In this document: positions 23,468-36,999 of the stretch, piece after piece
Numbering within the stretch: the stretch's first letter is position 1
Layout of the letters: every line of letters begins with the position of its first letter
NCBI GenBank assembly: GCA_037974665.1
Contig: CM075770.1
Coordinates: 94,608,850-94,672,849 of the forward strand
Length of the DNA: 64,000 bases
Direction: 5' to 3'
Source: Ehretia macrophylla
Taxonomy: Eukaryota > Streptophyta > Magnoliopsida > Boraginales > Ehretiaceae
The notes under the pieces: model-generated
Told to the model about the DNA's origin: nothing
What the model saw: only the letters and a program-made list of their open reading frames with translations
The model's database searches: none
Made by a program: the position numbers and the translations under genes

Positions 23468-25057
23468 TGATCGCTACTCGGTCGACATATAAAATACGTG
23501 TAAAATAACCAAGTTTAAATAACCCGCAAGTGCACGGATCATGTAGTGTAGTGTGCTCTAAGTGCGAAGTCAAATTCTACAGGGAAGCTTGTAAGTTAGT
23601 TTAGTGAAGTAGTGTGCAAGTGTTAAAGTGAAAATGTGACAGTTTTGAAAATGAATTTGAGTGTCGTGCAAGAAATGTAAACTAAACTAAAGCTAAGTAT
23701 GGTTTTGTTGAATATGAGGAAAGGGATCTAGGGAGCCAGAAATGTAATAAGGCAGCTAATCTAGGCTCAGTATCCAGGATTTTCTGATTTAATGCTCAAG
23801 TTAAGCTACAAGTGTTAACCTAGTTAACTACCTAAGTTCAATTAAGTCCTAGCTACTTTTGTTATAGGTATTGTTCCATCTACGAGTCCGTTATATAGCC
23901 GTAGTATGGATCTGTCCTTGTAACCTAGAGTAACTTGGCCAAACCAAACTAAGTAATTAACAACTTCTCGGGTAGAAACTATGGTACAACCTATAGTCTT
24001 ATGGAATCTATGGTACAACATATACATTCACTATTATAACACGAATATATGGCACGAAAGTAAAGCAATAATAATATCAACTACAAGTATAATATTATGA
24101 AAGACAATGCTGAATTAATACAAACCATATATTACATTTAAATCAAATTATCTGAATCCAATACCATAGAATAAAAGACCGTCATTTACAATATCATCCC
24201 CTAGATAATAAATCTACTCAGACATTAAAGATAAATACGAGTTATACAAATAAAAGAAGTCAAGAAAGGTTCTCCCATGTTGGCGAACGCATATTTTTGA
24301 TCACCGGAGTTTGAGTAGAGGTTCCACACAAAATAGCTATTCGGGCAGAATTTTTCCCAAATAAGAGCTACTTGGACAGAACTTCCCCCGAATAAGAGCT
24401 TTTAATAAAAGCTACTCAGGCAGAACTTCCCCCGTATTCTACAAATTACTACTAAATTAATTCTAAAACTAAATTAAGCTAATTAATAAACTAAATATTA
24501 AAACTAAATTATATTCTAAAAATAATAATTAAAATAAAATTTAATACAAAATCTTCATCCGGTGAGGGGCTATTTATAGAGAAACTTTTAGAGGCGCGCT
24601 CGAGTGCCCTGTATGGCACGCTCGAGCGCACCTTCCTTCAGCAAATGGTGTTTTACCATGTGGACTTCGCGAAGGTAGTGGAATATTCTGGGTAGGGTGT
24701 CGAGCACCCAGTAGGGCAATTTTGAGTGCCCTTTGCTGCCTTTGTTGACTCTGATTTTAACTTTGACCGAGGCGTTGACTGAGGTATTTTTAGGCATTTT
24801 TTAACGTTCTTAGTCCAATTTCGTGCTAGTTTCAGCCAAATTACTTATCAACGGGTTCCATTCATCCACCATTTCTCAAGTTTTCCCGTTCTCAACTTCT
24901 TGACTTGCAATTTGGATCGTTTCGGGCCTGATTTTTCACTTTTAGAGATCATCCTACATTGTATCAAAAGTATATAAGTGTTTGTATTTATTCCTAATTT
25001 ATGATGCAAATGTAGTAGAAATATAGTGGTTTGAGTACTACAATTATGGTCATATCA
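23468..25057 (-). repeat. 3' LTR of element D
   Basis: It is 1590 bases long, TGATCGCTAC to GGTCATATCA on the plus strand. A TATA box (minus TATAAATA) lies at 24571-24578, and upstream of it in transcription sense is a GC-rich block (24590-24740) with CGCTCGAG repeats and GCACGCTCGAGCGC. It aligns throughout with 28425-29967 apart from small gaps. Confidence 0.9.
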
Positions 25058-25076
25058 ACATCCCCAAACCTAAACC
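25058..25076 (-). other. Polypurine tract of element D
   Basis: The minus strand reads GGTTTAGGTTTGGGGATGT immediately before the LTR start TGATATGACC. Confidence 0.8.
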
Positions 25077-26589
25077 TTGCTTGTGGTCAACCATTTTCAA
25101 AACACATTGAAAGTGAAATATCAGAAAATTTTTACAAGTCGAATACAAAAGCTGATGAATGCCATCTATCTCAACCTTTTGTCAAAATGTCTCCAACATG
25201 AATCATGAGAAATGCAATCCACCATTATTAACAAGTTCATCTGTTAATGATAAGAAAAATAAGAGAACCTTAACATAGTTTTCACAAATAGATACTCTTT
25301 TGGAAATGGACTATTGATTGCTTCAGAGTATATATTTAGAAGTAAAGTAAGCAAATTAAGTTCAAACAATTTCCAACTTTCAGGACCTGCAAATAGATTA
25401 GACTTTGATATTCTTGTCTTATTTGTATTCGAACTCTTGATCATGCCTTAACCCTTTTTACATTTGCCAGAAAATGATAGTATAACTTAAACTATCTCTT
25501 TTTAGTGTTCAGTTTCTTTTTGCTTTCTGGATATCCTATGTAGCAAGCTTTAAGGCCAACAATCCCTAGCCAATTGGACAAGGTTGCCAAGTTTTAAAGG
25601 GACCCCTACGTACCTTAATCACCCGAGATATTCAGGTTTTAAACCTTACACTATAGCACATATCCCAAATTACAATGTTTAGGATAGTGGTGCTTTTAGA
25701 GATTTACAACCTTATTTACAACAAAACTCTTTCGAAGTAAAGGGATGTACATCTTGTTTTATATACCAGAGTACATACCATATACATACATATGTTACAG
25801 AGTAACATAACATAATGTACAGACATGGTATAAGGGTTCAGGTTTCAATCACAAGAAGTTCATAACAAAGGGTAATCCTATCTCAATCTTTTCAAATTTA
25901 CAAACCCATCAATTGAAGAAAAAAAGAACAACTAAGTTTACTTATGAATATAATAACCCAAAGTTTTTCTTTTAGTCATTCCTCAGAGTTTTTCACAGTA
26001 CTTAGCTAAAAACACATGTTCTCAAATTATCTAAATCATCTTCCTCTAAACAAGTAAAATAGCAAAATACTATTTTTCATGAAAATAGTGTGTTCCTTAC
26101 ATATTTTTGAAAAATGTTAACATGGAATTAAATATGTACCCCCACACCAAAATTTTGTTTGTCCTCAAGCAAATTTCAAGGTAAAACAAATGAGAGTGCA
26201 ATATGTAAATAACAACACAAAGACAAATGCTACATCCCTAAACCTATGGTTTGTTTACTTTTTAGCACATGTTGATTAGGTATAAAGGAAAATGTAGTAG
26301 TAAGGAAAGAGATCACCTGATGTGTAGCAATTTCATTCATTGTTGAAATAAAAGAATGTGTCTATTGTCTTTGTCAAAAGATGGATCATTCTGCATACCT
26401 CAAAAAGATCAGTAGACAAAAGAGTTTATCATCAATTTTAACAATTATGAACATGCTACTACAAGCACGCGACTGGATTTCGAAAAGATCCCTATAAATA
26501 CATAAGCAAAATTAAATACGGAGGATTAAGGAAATCATAAAAATCACACAAACAAAAGAAAACAAACACACATAAAAAGAAAGCATTTA

Positions 26590-28296
26590 AAAATCTAGGT
26601 TGCCTTTTAGTAGCGTTGAGTTTTACACCCTTAACCAGGCGCAGATGTTAGAGTCATCTATGTTTAAAATTCTTCAGTACATATTGCCTGATAATCATTT
26701 CAGCACATATTTTGAATGAAAAAGGATCATGCAACAAATGGTGGTTCATTTTTCTAACAGAACATGTCTTTTCCAAGTTACCTTGAAAAGGTAACAATTC
26801 TCATCCTAATGTGATATGTGTGGGAATGTTCTCTACTATGTTAACAGGGGCCATAGTGTGTTGTGAAACAGTGTGTCCTAATAGTTTCACAACAGGAGAA
26901 GATGCATCCAATGAAGAATTGAGATGACTTTCAACAGGAGAGATGATGGATGTCGAAACTTCATTTTCAGTGTTATAACTAGTTAAAAGGGGCATGGAAG
27001 TATTGAATTCATTCACTTTGTCATTTTGATACAAAATTCGTTCAATCTCATTAACTTCTTTTTCAGGTGTCAAGAAGGATGGAGGGATTAAAGTAGATTC
27101 AATAGACTCGTCCTATCGAAGTGTGGATTCTATGGAAGTGTGTGTACCCAACTTTCTTGAAGAGGAATCAGAGTCGGGTTGAGTCATGATATCATTAAAG
27201 TCATCCTGTTCTTCTAAGTGAGGCATTTGATTATCTTTTTCCTCAAATTTATTTTCCCTATCAGATTTCTCGCAAATAATCTTGCTCATTTCATTAGTTT
27301 GGTCACATGTTATTTCATCAAAATGATTCATAACAAACTGAATATACTGATCTAAAGATTGAAGCATATGAGCATTGGATTCGACAAGTTGAGAAAGTTG
27401 GTCAAACTTGTCATTTGACATGGATTTCGGAGAAGCAGAGTCAATCCAATCATCCTGGTGATCATTTTGTTTGAAAATATTAAATAAAAGGTCACCAGAA
27501 GATTTAGATTGAGAAGATATAGGGACTTGATTTTCAAAGTTTTGAGAAAAATTTTCTTGACCCTAAAGTGATGGATGGTTTTGCTATCCTGGGGTATATG
27601 CCTCAAACATGTTGTCTACCTCAATCTTAGTGTTACACTCGCTACTTCTATTATTTCCACTAAACACTTCTATCACATCAACCTAGTTTTGGATAGTTTC
27701 GTGATAAACGAAACTATACTGGTCTTGCGAACTCACAACAGGTTGAATTGGGTGTTCATCTGTATCCCAACCATTTGTGCTCTCGGCTAGATGACCGATT
27801 TGGTCTTGTAGCCTATCTATGGATTAATGGTTGGATTCGACGAGTTAGACAAGTTGGTTTGGTTGATCTTGTCGTCGAAGTTTGGTTCAAGAGAAGAAAG
27901 TTCGACTGAGTTAGGATAACAAAAGTTTTGATTTAAAGAATCACTTTCGAAACTTTTATAAAACTCGGAAGAATTAAAGTTTTGAGATGACACATTTCCA
28001 AAATTTTGAGGCAGAAAATATGAATTACTTTGATCCCAAAACGAATTTTTATGATTTTGCGACTCTGGGTTATATGCATTTGAGTAAAAATCATTGTTCA
28101 AAAAATAACCCTGAGTAGTAGAATCATGACTATGAAAGAACTTCGGATTTTGGGGACAATTTACAGTGGTATGTGCAAATTGAGAACAAACTTCACATGT
28201 ATTTGGGATAGGGAGTGGGGTTATGTTATTAAAAGTCCATTGATCGGATGACTCATCAAGTAAATTTAGAAAACCATTTTTATCAAAATGAGTCAT
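26590..28296 (-). pseudogene. Element D gag-like frames
   Basis: The ATG at 28296 starts MTHFDKNGFLNLLDESSDQ. CEVCSQFAHTTVNCPQNP follows, resembling the zinc knuckle of Athila/Tat gag (Cys-Cys-His-Cys), then an Asn/Ser/Phe-rich stretch to 27817. After frame breaks a predicted coiled coil at 27421-27113 (FDQLSQLVESNAHMLQSLDQ) and an acidic tail to 26801 follow. Near 26600 a phrase KLNATKRQP encodes the AAACTCAACGCTACTAAAAGG motif that marks the end of coding in these elements. The capsid N-terminus normally upstream of the knuckle is absent. Whether the protein was made is unknown. Confidence 0.6.
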
Positions 28297-28400
28297 ATTT
28301 CTTATCGTTTAAATTTTTCTACAATTTTTTTTATAAAGAAAGCGAATAAAACAAACACTTAAACAAATACAATACTTTTTCCAAAAAACTAAACCGTGTC

Positions 28401-28420
28401 TCCTCGGCAATAGCACCAAA
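28401..28420 (-). other. Primer binding site of element D
   Basis: The minus strand reads TTTGGTGCTATTGCCGAGGA, a slightly changed TTGGCGCCGTTGCCGAGGA-type site common in Athila/Tat elements. It lies just inside the 5' LTR boundary at 28425. Confidence 0.8.
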
Positions 28421-28424
28421 AACT

Positions 28425-29967
28425 TGATCGCTACTCGATTGACATAAAAAATGTGTGTTATTACCAAGTTTTAATAACCCGCAAGTGCACGAATCATGTA
28501 GTGTAGTATTCTCTGAGTGCGGAGTCAAATTCCACAAGGAAGCTCGTAAGTTAGTTTAGTGAAATAGTGTGCAAGTGTTAAAGTGAAAACGTGACAGTTT
28601 TGAAAATGAATTTGAGTGTCGTGTAAGAAATGTAAACTAAACTAAAGCTAAGTATGATTTTGTTGAATACGAGGGAAAGGATCTAGGGGCCAGAAATGTA
28701 TTGAGGCAGTTAATCTAGGCTCAGTATCCAGGATTCTCTGATTTAATGCTCGGGTTAAGCTACCTAAGTTCAATCAAGTCCTAGTTACTTTTGTTATAAG
28801 TGTCATTCCATCTACGAGTCTGTTATATAACCATAGTATGAATCTATCCTTGTAACCTAGAGTAACTTGGCCAAACCAAACTAAGTAATTAACAACTTCT
28901 CGGGTAGAAACTATGGTACAACCTATAGTCTCATGGAATCTATGGTACAACCTATAGATTCACTATTATAACACGAATATATGACACGAAAGTAAAATAA
29001 TTATAATATCAACTACAAGTATAATATTATGAAAGACAATGTTGAATTAATACAAACCATATATTGCATTTAAATCAAATTATTCGAATCTGAGACCATA
29101 GATTAAAATACCGTCATTTACAATATCCTCCCCTAGATAATAAATCTACTCAGACATTAAAGATAAATACGAGTTATACAAATAAAAGAGAGTCAAGAAA
29201 GGCTCTCCCATATTGACAAACGCGTATTTCTAATCACTGAAGTTTGAGTAGAGGTTCCACACAAAATAGCTATTCAGGCATAATTTTTCCCAAATAAGAG
29301 CTACTTGGGCAGAATTTCCCTCGAATAAGAGCTTTTAATAAAAGTTACTCGGGAAGAACTTCCCTCGTATTCTACAAATTATTACTAAATTAATTCTAAA
29401 ACTAAATTAAACTAATTAATTAACTAAATATTAAAACTAAATTATATTCTAAAAATAATAATTAAAATAAAATTTAATACAAAATCTTCGTTCGGTGAGG
29501 GGCTATTTATAGCAAAAATTTCAGAGGCACGCTCGAGCGCCCTATATGGCGCATTCGAGTGCGCATTCCTTCAACAAATGGTGCTTCGTCACGTGGACTT
29601 CACAAAGGTAGTGGAATATTATGGGTAGGGCGCTCGATCGCCCTATGTTGCCTTTGTTGACTCTGATTTTGACTTTAACTGGGCATTGATAGAGGTATTT
29701 TCAGTAATTTTTAACGTTTCGAGTCCGATTCTGTGCTAATTTCGGCCAAATTCCTTATCTACGAGCTCCATTCATCCACCGTTTCTCGAGGTTTCCCCTT
29801 CTCGACTCCTTGACTTACAATTTGGATCGTTTCGGGTCTGATTTTTCACTTTTAGAGATCATCCTACATTACATCAAAATTATATAAGTGTTTGCATTTA
29901 TTCCTAAGTTATGATACAAAAGTAGTAGAAATACAATGGTTTAAGTGTTGCAATTATGGTCATATCA
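28425..29967 (-). repeat. 5' LTR of element D
   Basis: It is 1543 bases, TGATCGCTAC to GGTCATATCA. A TATA box (minus TATAAATA) lies at about 29503-29510. Relative to the 3' LTR it lacks about 22 bases near 28757 and part of the GC-rich block near 29640. Confidence 0.9.
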
Positions 29968-30990
29968 TGCTCCGTTGCTTGATCCGTAGCTGCCACTTGG
30001 GCTTTACATTTTGGATTCCTATCTAGTTGGGTAGGGAGTTTTCCCTCTTCTCTTTTCTGAATGGTGTTAGCCAAATGCCCTATTTTTCTTTCCAAGTTGG
30101 CAATTGACTTTGAATGTGTATTCACCATTTACAAAGTTGGTTCGATGTTATGTAGTGTTTTCATAACCTGCTCTTCAAAAGTAGTACCATAAGGACGGGG
30201 ACCTGAATTAAAGTTTGAAGGTACCTGGCCTTGTCTTGCTGAATGAAATCCTGGTGGATAGGCGTACTTTTTGTCTTTGTTGTTGAACATCCTCTCGATT
30301 TTGATCCCATCGTAGATTTGGATGATCACGGGTACCGGAATTATAAGTGTTAGAGAATGGATCATAATTACGAGAATATCTATAAGTAGCACAAGCTTGT
30401 TCTGAAATTGAATCAGAGTTTGATGCAAGAACACCTTTACCTGAATCAACTACATGCAACGATTATTTTCTTTTAACCAATTTTTCCAATACAATAGTTA
30501 AATTTTCAATCTTTGAAGACAAAGAATTGTAATCATTTGTGCCTATACTTTCATTCCTTTGTCTAAATGAAGATGCACGTTTTTGTGAATTGTTGCTCAA
30601 TTTTATAAACAATTATGTGGCTTCTTCTAGAGATTTCTCAAGAAGTGAACCATTACAAGCTGAATCGAGAAAACTTTGATTATGTTCATTTAACCCTTGA
30701 TAGAAATTCTGGGCTAATTGCCAGTCTGGAATTCTATGGTCTGGACATTCATAAAGTAAGCTTTCATATCTGTACCAATTCTCATGAAGTGCCTCTCTAG
30801 GTAACTGAGAAAAATTATTAATTTGATTCCTGTATTCATTGGTTTTTGAAGATGAGAAAAATCTTTCAAGAAATTCTCTTTACAATTGACCCCAAGAAGT
30901 AATGGAACCAAAAGGTAATCTGTAAAGCCAAGTTTGTGCCTGACCCAGTAAGGAGTAAGGAAACATTTTCAATTTAACAACTTTTTATGA
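29968..30990 (-). pseudogene. Element C gag, main piece right of insertion D
   Basis: The retrotransposon-gag domain is read in broken frames from about 30980: AQTWLYRLPFGSITSWGQL, REFLERFFSSSKTNEYRNQI, ENWYRYESLLYECPDHRIPD. It is followed by the C-terminal Pro/Gln-rich part with SRNYDPFSNTYNSGTRDHPN and LERKIGHLANTIQKREEGKL. The N-terminal part expected upstream (31000-31280) is not recognisable. D was inserted after TDQATE. This is the capsid gene of C. Confidence 0.85.
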
Positions 30991-30999
30991 GGTAGATCT

Positions 31000-31283
31000 G
31001 GTGTTGATCGAACTGTATGCTCGGACAAAATGATGCGATCAAAATTTTTCGTGCTTTGTTTTTGGATTTGAAAGTTTTCTCAATTTCTAAATCAAAAACA
31101 AAGATGGGTGGTTTTAAAGATCTCCAACCATCCATACAAAATCAAAACAAAAAAAGAAAAGAAAAGAAATAAAATTAAAATAAAGTCAAAAAGACAAGAA
31201 AATAAAAAAAAAAAAAAATGAAACTATATACATATTAACATATATATACATAAATTAAAAACTTACCTTAATTGATGAACACC
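31000..31283 (-). other. Degenerate leader of element C
   Basis: It is AT-rich with A runs at 31140-31220. It contains at 31027-31047 an exact 21-base inverted copy of 31303-31323, the 5' LTR/PBS junction. The gag start cannot be placed. Confidence 0.6.
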
Positions 31284-31305
31284 AATCCCCGACAACAACG
31301 CCAAA
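31284..31305 (-). other. Primer binding site of element C
   Basis: The minus strand reads TTTGGCGTTGTTGTCGGGGA, a mutated form of the TGGCGCCGTTGCCGGGGA site of Athila elements (CpG positions changed). The 5' LTR ends four bases away at 31309. Confidence 0.82.
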
Positions 31306-32805
31306 TTTTGATCGCATCATTTTACGATAAAAAATAGTAAGGTTAATGATTGAAAATATTGCTTACCTTGAATTACCTCTAGCTGCGGTAAGTAGAAGGT
31401 CAAGTTAAGTTAATCCTTAATTTAGAATTGTTTGACTATCTCTTGTCACAGATAAGTTTGATTAAGTCCAAAGGTACAGTAATTAAAGAGATCCAAAGGT
31501 GAATTGAACAAAGGTACTTAATTGAAAAATTACAACACTTAATAATAAAGTTTAAATCCAAAGGATTGGATAATGATTCAGAGTGATAATGGCTCAGTAT
31601 ACTCAAGTACAATATTATTGATTCAGATTAAAAAATAAGTTCTTCAGAAATCAGACAATAAGCTCCCACTATAACACCCCGATCCCTCACGAGATCAGAG
31701 TCCCAAACCCAAACCCGAGGCACGAAAAATGAGAAAAAACGGGCGGAGTCTCCCCTATTTATAGGATATTCCAACACCTGTTTTTCAGAGGAATTTTCAC
31801 ACAGAAACTCTACAAATAACATAAGACATTGAAATTCCCAAGATAACGCTAGTTATCTAGTCTTAGCAAAATAGTCTATAGAGTTCTAGATTAGATAGCT
31901 AACAGTCTTAATGTCCTCCATAAATATTACAGACCGCTAGCCTAGGTGAACTTTAGCATTGTTATATATCTACATTTATCAAATATTTACAAGGCACACA
32001 GGGCCTCAAAAGATTACATATTAACCACTACATTTATAGGAACTACTACACAATACCGTACAAGAACTCAAGAAGACTCCCGAGCCTCCTCCTCCGTCTC
32101 CAGAGGAACTAAGCATGCCTCGCCTGAAATAGTTAAAGAAAAGAGGAATGAGTATACATTATGAGTATACTCAGCGAGGGAGGTGTACAATTACCCAAAG
32201 AGGTTTTCACAAGATTCTCATGCAATGCAGATAACAAGTGTATCATATAGCTCAAGTAACAATAAGACTAAGTGATAAAATCAATTGCAATACTAAATGC
32301 TAAGTCAAGGAAATAAAGCTACAAGCTTACTTCAGAAGTTTTAGCTCGGAAACAAATCATAAATAGCAGTAGAACATCTCACACATTAAACAACAACTCA
32401 ACATTAATCAACACTTTAATAGGAATACAATTATAAGTAACAATCATATTAAAAAGGATACGGTTCATCTTCTTGCTTTTAACCTCGAACCACGAGCCAT
32501 GATCTTCAAGCAATTGCCGACAAACCCTTACTCCAACAAGTTGGGATACTCTAGATGTATCCCGATCCTACGACCTTTTCTCCTGAGATAGGTCCATGCC
32601 CAGCAGGTGAACCACGCATCTGGGTTAGTGGAGTATGCCTCAGCGAGAAAGGAATAGGCACCGTAGTAGTTGAAGAGCACGGCAAGCCTGATGCCGCCCG
32701 TGTTTCTCGACGCTACCATGTCCAAAAAGGTTGCGCAACCCCTAGACAACAACACGAGATAACAATAAACAGTACATACAACATCTATCCTTCTACTAGG
32801 CATAG

Positions 32806-35241
32806 TGTCACGCCCCAACTCGACCCCACCTATAATCAGTCAGGACGCAACGGAATTTCGGCGGCATAACGACAGTAAACAGATTTCCGAGGTTCTAAAC
32901 CAACCTCATTAAACATCATACATCCAGTAATTCGTCAATACAAACAACAACATACGACACAACCATATTATACAATAAAACATCCTCGTTATACACCTCC
33001 GTTCCAACATGACATACAATACCTCAACTTTATTATACATTTCAAAAATAAGTTGAGACACATCTAACAACTTAACCGTAGACAAAAGGAAGCCACTAAG
33101 TTAACATCATTTGGATCATTATCTTTTCAACAACTATTACACTAAGAACCGTAAAGCATATAAAAGTCCATTAAGCTAATATACATGACGTTTAACAACA
33201 TAGAATCATGGATAAGACTCAGGGACATATGACTCATCCATGAAAGGCACGTTTTCCACATTCTCCTCTTCAGGAGGCACGTACCCGTAATCTTGCTCTG
33301 CAACACCTGTAAGCATGCATTAATAGAGAGTGAGCTTATATACATAAGCCCAGTGAGGATCCGATAGATCTCGACAGTATTCACTACGCTCCTTGGATTT
33401 AGTCCTTTGAGCAAGTAAACACACAACAACAATAATAACATAAATAATGCTATCATCACATAACTATATAACCAATCAATAAGGATACTCTATTTGGTGT
33501 AGCTCCAAACGCCATCACGATCTCAACCGTTCTTCTTATAACTCCCCATTACTCACGCACCCGAGGTACCTCACTAGCCCCTCCCTCCATGACACCTCCG
33601 TCATGCGAGCTGGGGGTAGCCTATGGCAGTCATGCCGTTATCAACCCGACAGCCCGACGCTGCCCGAGAGGTGGCACACACATACCAAGACTCCATAATC
33701 ATCAATCATCAATCAATCATCAATCAATCAATCAATTGGGAGATCAGCAACAAGAGTGCCCGATTCCCGCATTCAATAATAATCAATCAATAACATCAAT
33801 ATAACATCAATATTAAATTAAACAACAAACAACGTAGTTAGATGACAAAGTAGGCCATCTAACCGGACATGCATAATATACATAATTAAACTCTAAATTA
33901 CTCATCAACAACTCACCATTCATCACTCGAACACTACCCAACCATCTAAGGCATCGTTCAAGAAATTAAAGAATGACAACCTAAACTTCTAAAATTCATA
34001 ACTTACAATCTACTAATCCAAACATTGCCAAATCAGTTCCTATCACTCACCCATTCAACCTACTACATTAGCCCTCTCGGAAATCCACCATAACACCTCC
34101 AAATCATGCCCGATAACCCTAAAACCCTAAGATGTCATGGCTGGATTTTCCAGATTTTCACACAAACAATGTAATCAAAAATTTGGCATTACAACAGCGC
34201 TAACACGTAATTATCAAGTATTTAGAAATCGACGGCAATCGATTTCGATCAACACAACTCATTTAATTCAACTTTGAACATTTTAATCAAAATTAAATAC
34301 CCGGAAAATAAAAATTATGCTATATCCGACAGAAACTCGTAGTATTAGTATATAATGATCCCTAGCATGCAAGGAGCAATAATCTATCATCAGATTTCAA
34401 TTCTAACGGTTCAATCTTCATTTATACGCAAAAACACAAAAATGACATTTTGAGATCTAGAATTTTTCTCTCACCTTAGATGCGATATAAGCCTAGGAAT
34501 GCGTGCTATGCGTGCCCAACAAGCAGAATCCAAGTCGGTGCGAAGTTTCACGGACAAAAACTAGGTTTTTCTTTGAAAATTTGGATTGAAAGCTTGAGTT
34601 TTTCTCTTCTCTTTTCTCCCTCTTTTCTCTCGGCAATGTGTGTGTGTGTGATGGTGTTTTTGTGTTGTGTGAGTGTGTGTTGAGGACATTAGCTTATAAG
34701 GTCAAATAATTAATTAAAGTCAAAGTTAATTTTAATAGGTATTTTTGTGTTTTTAATGTCTTTAATTGCATTTTAGTGCTCACCAAGTTAAAAATAATTA
34801 TGCCACCCCCAAGATATCTCAAGTGGATTATTTTTAGGTGACAAGAAGTTTTACAATCCAATAATTTCACCCGAGTCGGCTTAAAACTCGATTTTCGCAA
34901 AAGTCGGTGTAAAAACCCTAATAAATTCTTAAGCCGATTTTAAAACCGTTTTCATCAAACACAGGTCTATTAAAGTCCGTGGACTAGGTCTAGAAGGGTT
35001 AAAAAGACCAGTTTCAAAATTATAGCGGACGTGTTTCGAAAACACTATTCACTGAAAATCGACGATAAAATTTCTGACTCCGTTTTTGATGAAAATTTCA
35101 TGAATGCACATTTAGCACGTATTAGAAGTATTGACATCAAAATTATAACTTTCTAGGTCCTATAGCACATAAACAGATCATATGCACGCAAAACGAGGTA
35201 AAGCACGTAAAACGAGATAAGCAAGAAAGTGGGGTTTCACA
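32806..35241 (-). mobile_element. Solo LTR Y, 2.4 kb
   Basis: It runs TGTCACGCCCC to GGGGTTTCACA and is flanked by a perfect 5-base duplication CATAG (32801-32805 and 35242-35246). It is the reverse-complement relative of Z (2078-4591), with clear but diverged similarity along its length. It has no internal region. Inserted in X, it is among the younger insertions on this side. Confidence 0.9.
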
Positions 35242-36952
35242 CATAGAAATGAGGACAACAAAGTAGGTTGTCCCCAATCAAGAAGTATTAGAACATAGTA
35301 GTTAGAAGGTATTAAGTGATTAAGATAGATTTCTATAAATTAAATAATTCTTCTTGTTTAGACAACAACTAGCAATAATAAGCAAACAGTCATTTTTGTG
35401 AAATAAACAAATCAAACTGATAATAATAAGATTTACTGAGAACTATCTGACAGCTAGTTGTCTTTAGTACTTAATGATAAACATTAGTCATAGAAGGGTG
35501 ATGCAACTCTTTAGGTTACTCTAGGTTAAGTCCCTTCTTAGTGCCAATTAGTTTTCTTTCAACTTAGAATAGCCAACATGATGAAATCATTAGCTTTATT
35601 CCAATTTCAGTTCTAACTAACCCTTCTTGCATCCTTTACAATTCCTCAAGGCAAGTTAAATCTCAAGTGCAAATACTAGCTAAAGCAATGGTTAGTTAAC
35701 TTTAAATGTTTCAAACTTCCCTGCAGAACTTCTCATAATTAACTCTGATAATTCAATTAACTACACATCCGAGAAGAGGACATAAATAGCAACTAGTAAA
35801 AATGTCAATTTCTAACTACCTAAAGATTTCTTACTAGAGGTAATGTTAGTTGCTTCTATGTGTTTATTCTTATTTAGATAGCATACTAAGATAGTCTTTA
35901 GCTAGTGTCACTGTCTTTGATCAAATTCTTACTTCTTAGTGATTTGCTTATCGAACAGGATTACCACCATGTTAAGTTCAACTTTTCTCTCATGTCCAAC
36001 CTTCACTTATTAGTCAAGGTGCCTAAGTTAATTGATCACTTAAAAGAGTTAACTTTTGTCAACACGTGGAAGGCCTAACTGTCTAAATTTTATTCCTTTA
36101 CTAACTAACTACATGTTCTCTTTGCCATAGTAAGTACTTGTTTATTACGTACTCTTATTAATTGTGTGACATTTAAACGTAGCTAAACTAATTTACAAGT
36201 CATACAAGTAAATTCTATACATTATTTACCTTAAGTTAGCTTCTAGATCATGAATCTAATATCCAAACCACCAAAAAAAAAATTAAAACTTGTTTAGCTA
36301 GCCATGAACAACTTACACATAATTCAAACACTTGACTGATTCTAACTACTTTAATTACATTAGTCTAACTAACCGTTAGATTCAACTCCTTTAATTACCT
36401 CATTAACTTCAAGTTATTAACACACTACAATATCAAAATTAACTTGCAACCACCATTCGTAGGAGCAAAAGAAAAGGCACAAAGCTACAACCACCTCTGA
36501 CGGGACTGCAGTTCGCTAAACAGCCATTGTCGGTGCTGGGTAATAGGCTGCCGACGTTGGCAGTCAACAGAAACACGCACATGCACACATAGAACTAAAT
36601 ACTTATGCAATTACTATCTTGCAAATCTTATTTTGACTTAAGAAATCATGTAAAATAGGATACAAACTCTTCTCAGGCACTCCAACAAACACATAAGTTT
36701 CAACTAACCCCAATAAAATAAATATTTGATTAACACTAATCTATAAGTTAAATCAAATAATTTAAGCAAAAGAGAACTCGCTTAACATCCTACAACCCAC
36801 AGATCAACATTCAAGCATCATACTTCACATAAATCATATACACGTATCATACCCAACTTCAATTAATTATAACAAGTAATTGAAATGCATAAGAAATATC
36901 TCCCTCACTTGATTTAAATTCCCGTTTCTGATCTGATTCTAGTCCTTCTGTT

Positions 36953-36999
36953 GGGCTTGCCGTCGGGTAGAGGGCTTGCCGTCGGGTAGAGGGCTTGAG
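36953..36999. repeat. 19-base tandem repeat, 2.5 copies
   Basis: GGGCTTGCCGTCGGGTAGA occurs at 36953-36971 and 36972-36990 exactly, followed by GGGCTTGAG. It lies within X. Confidence 0.9.

Larger units (their letters stand above)
23468..29967 (-). mobile_element. Element D: non-autonomous gag-type LTR element without pol
   Basis: Two LTRs (23468-25057 and 28425-29967) flank a 3.4-kb interior with PBS (28401-28420), gag-like frames and polypurine tract (25058-25076). The target duplication is TGGTC (23463-23467) and TGCTC (29968-29972), with one change. It interrupts the gag of element C. No protease, RT, RNase H or integrase motif occurs in the interior, so it must have been mobilised by enzymes of a related Athila/Tat element. 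The LTRs differ by several per cent by eye. Confidence 0.88.

Noticed and set aside
32528-32869. Overlapping 96- and 104-codon frames on both strands
   Set aside because: They lie in non-coding LTR X and run into Y; no conserved domain and both strands open by chance.
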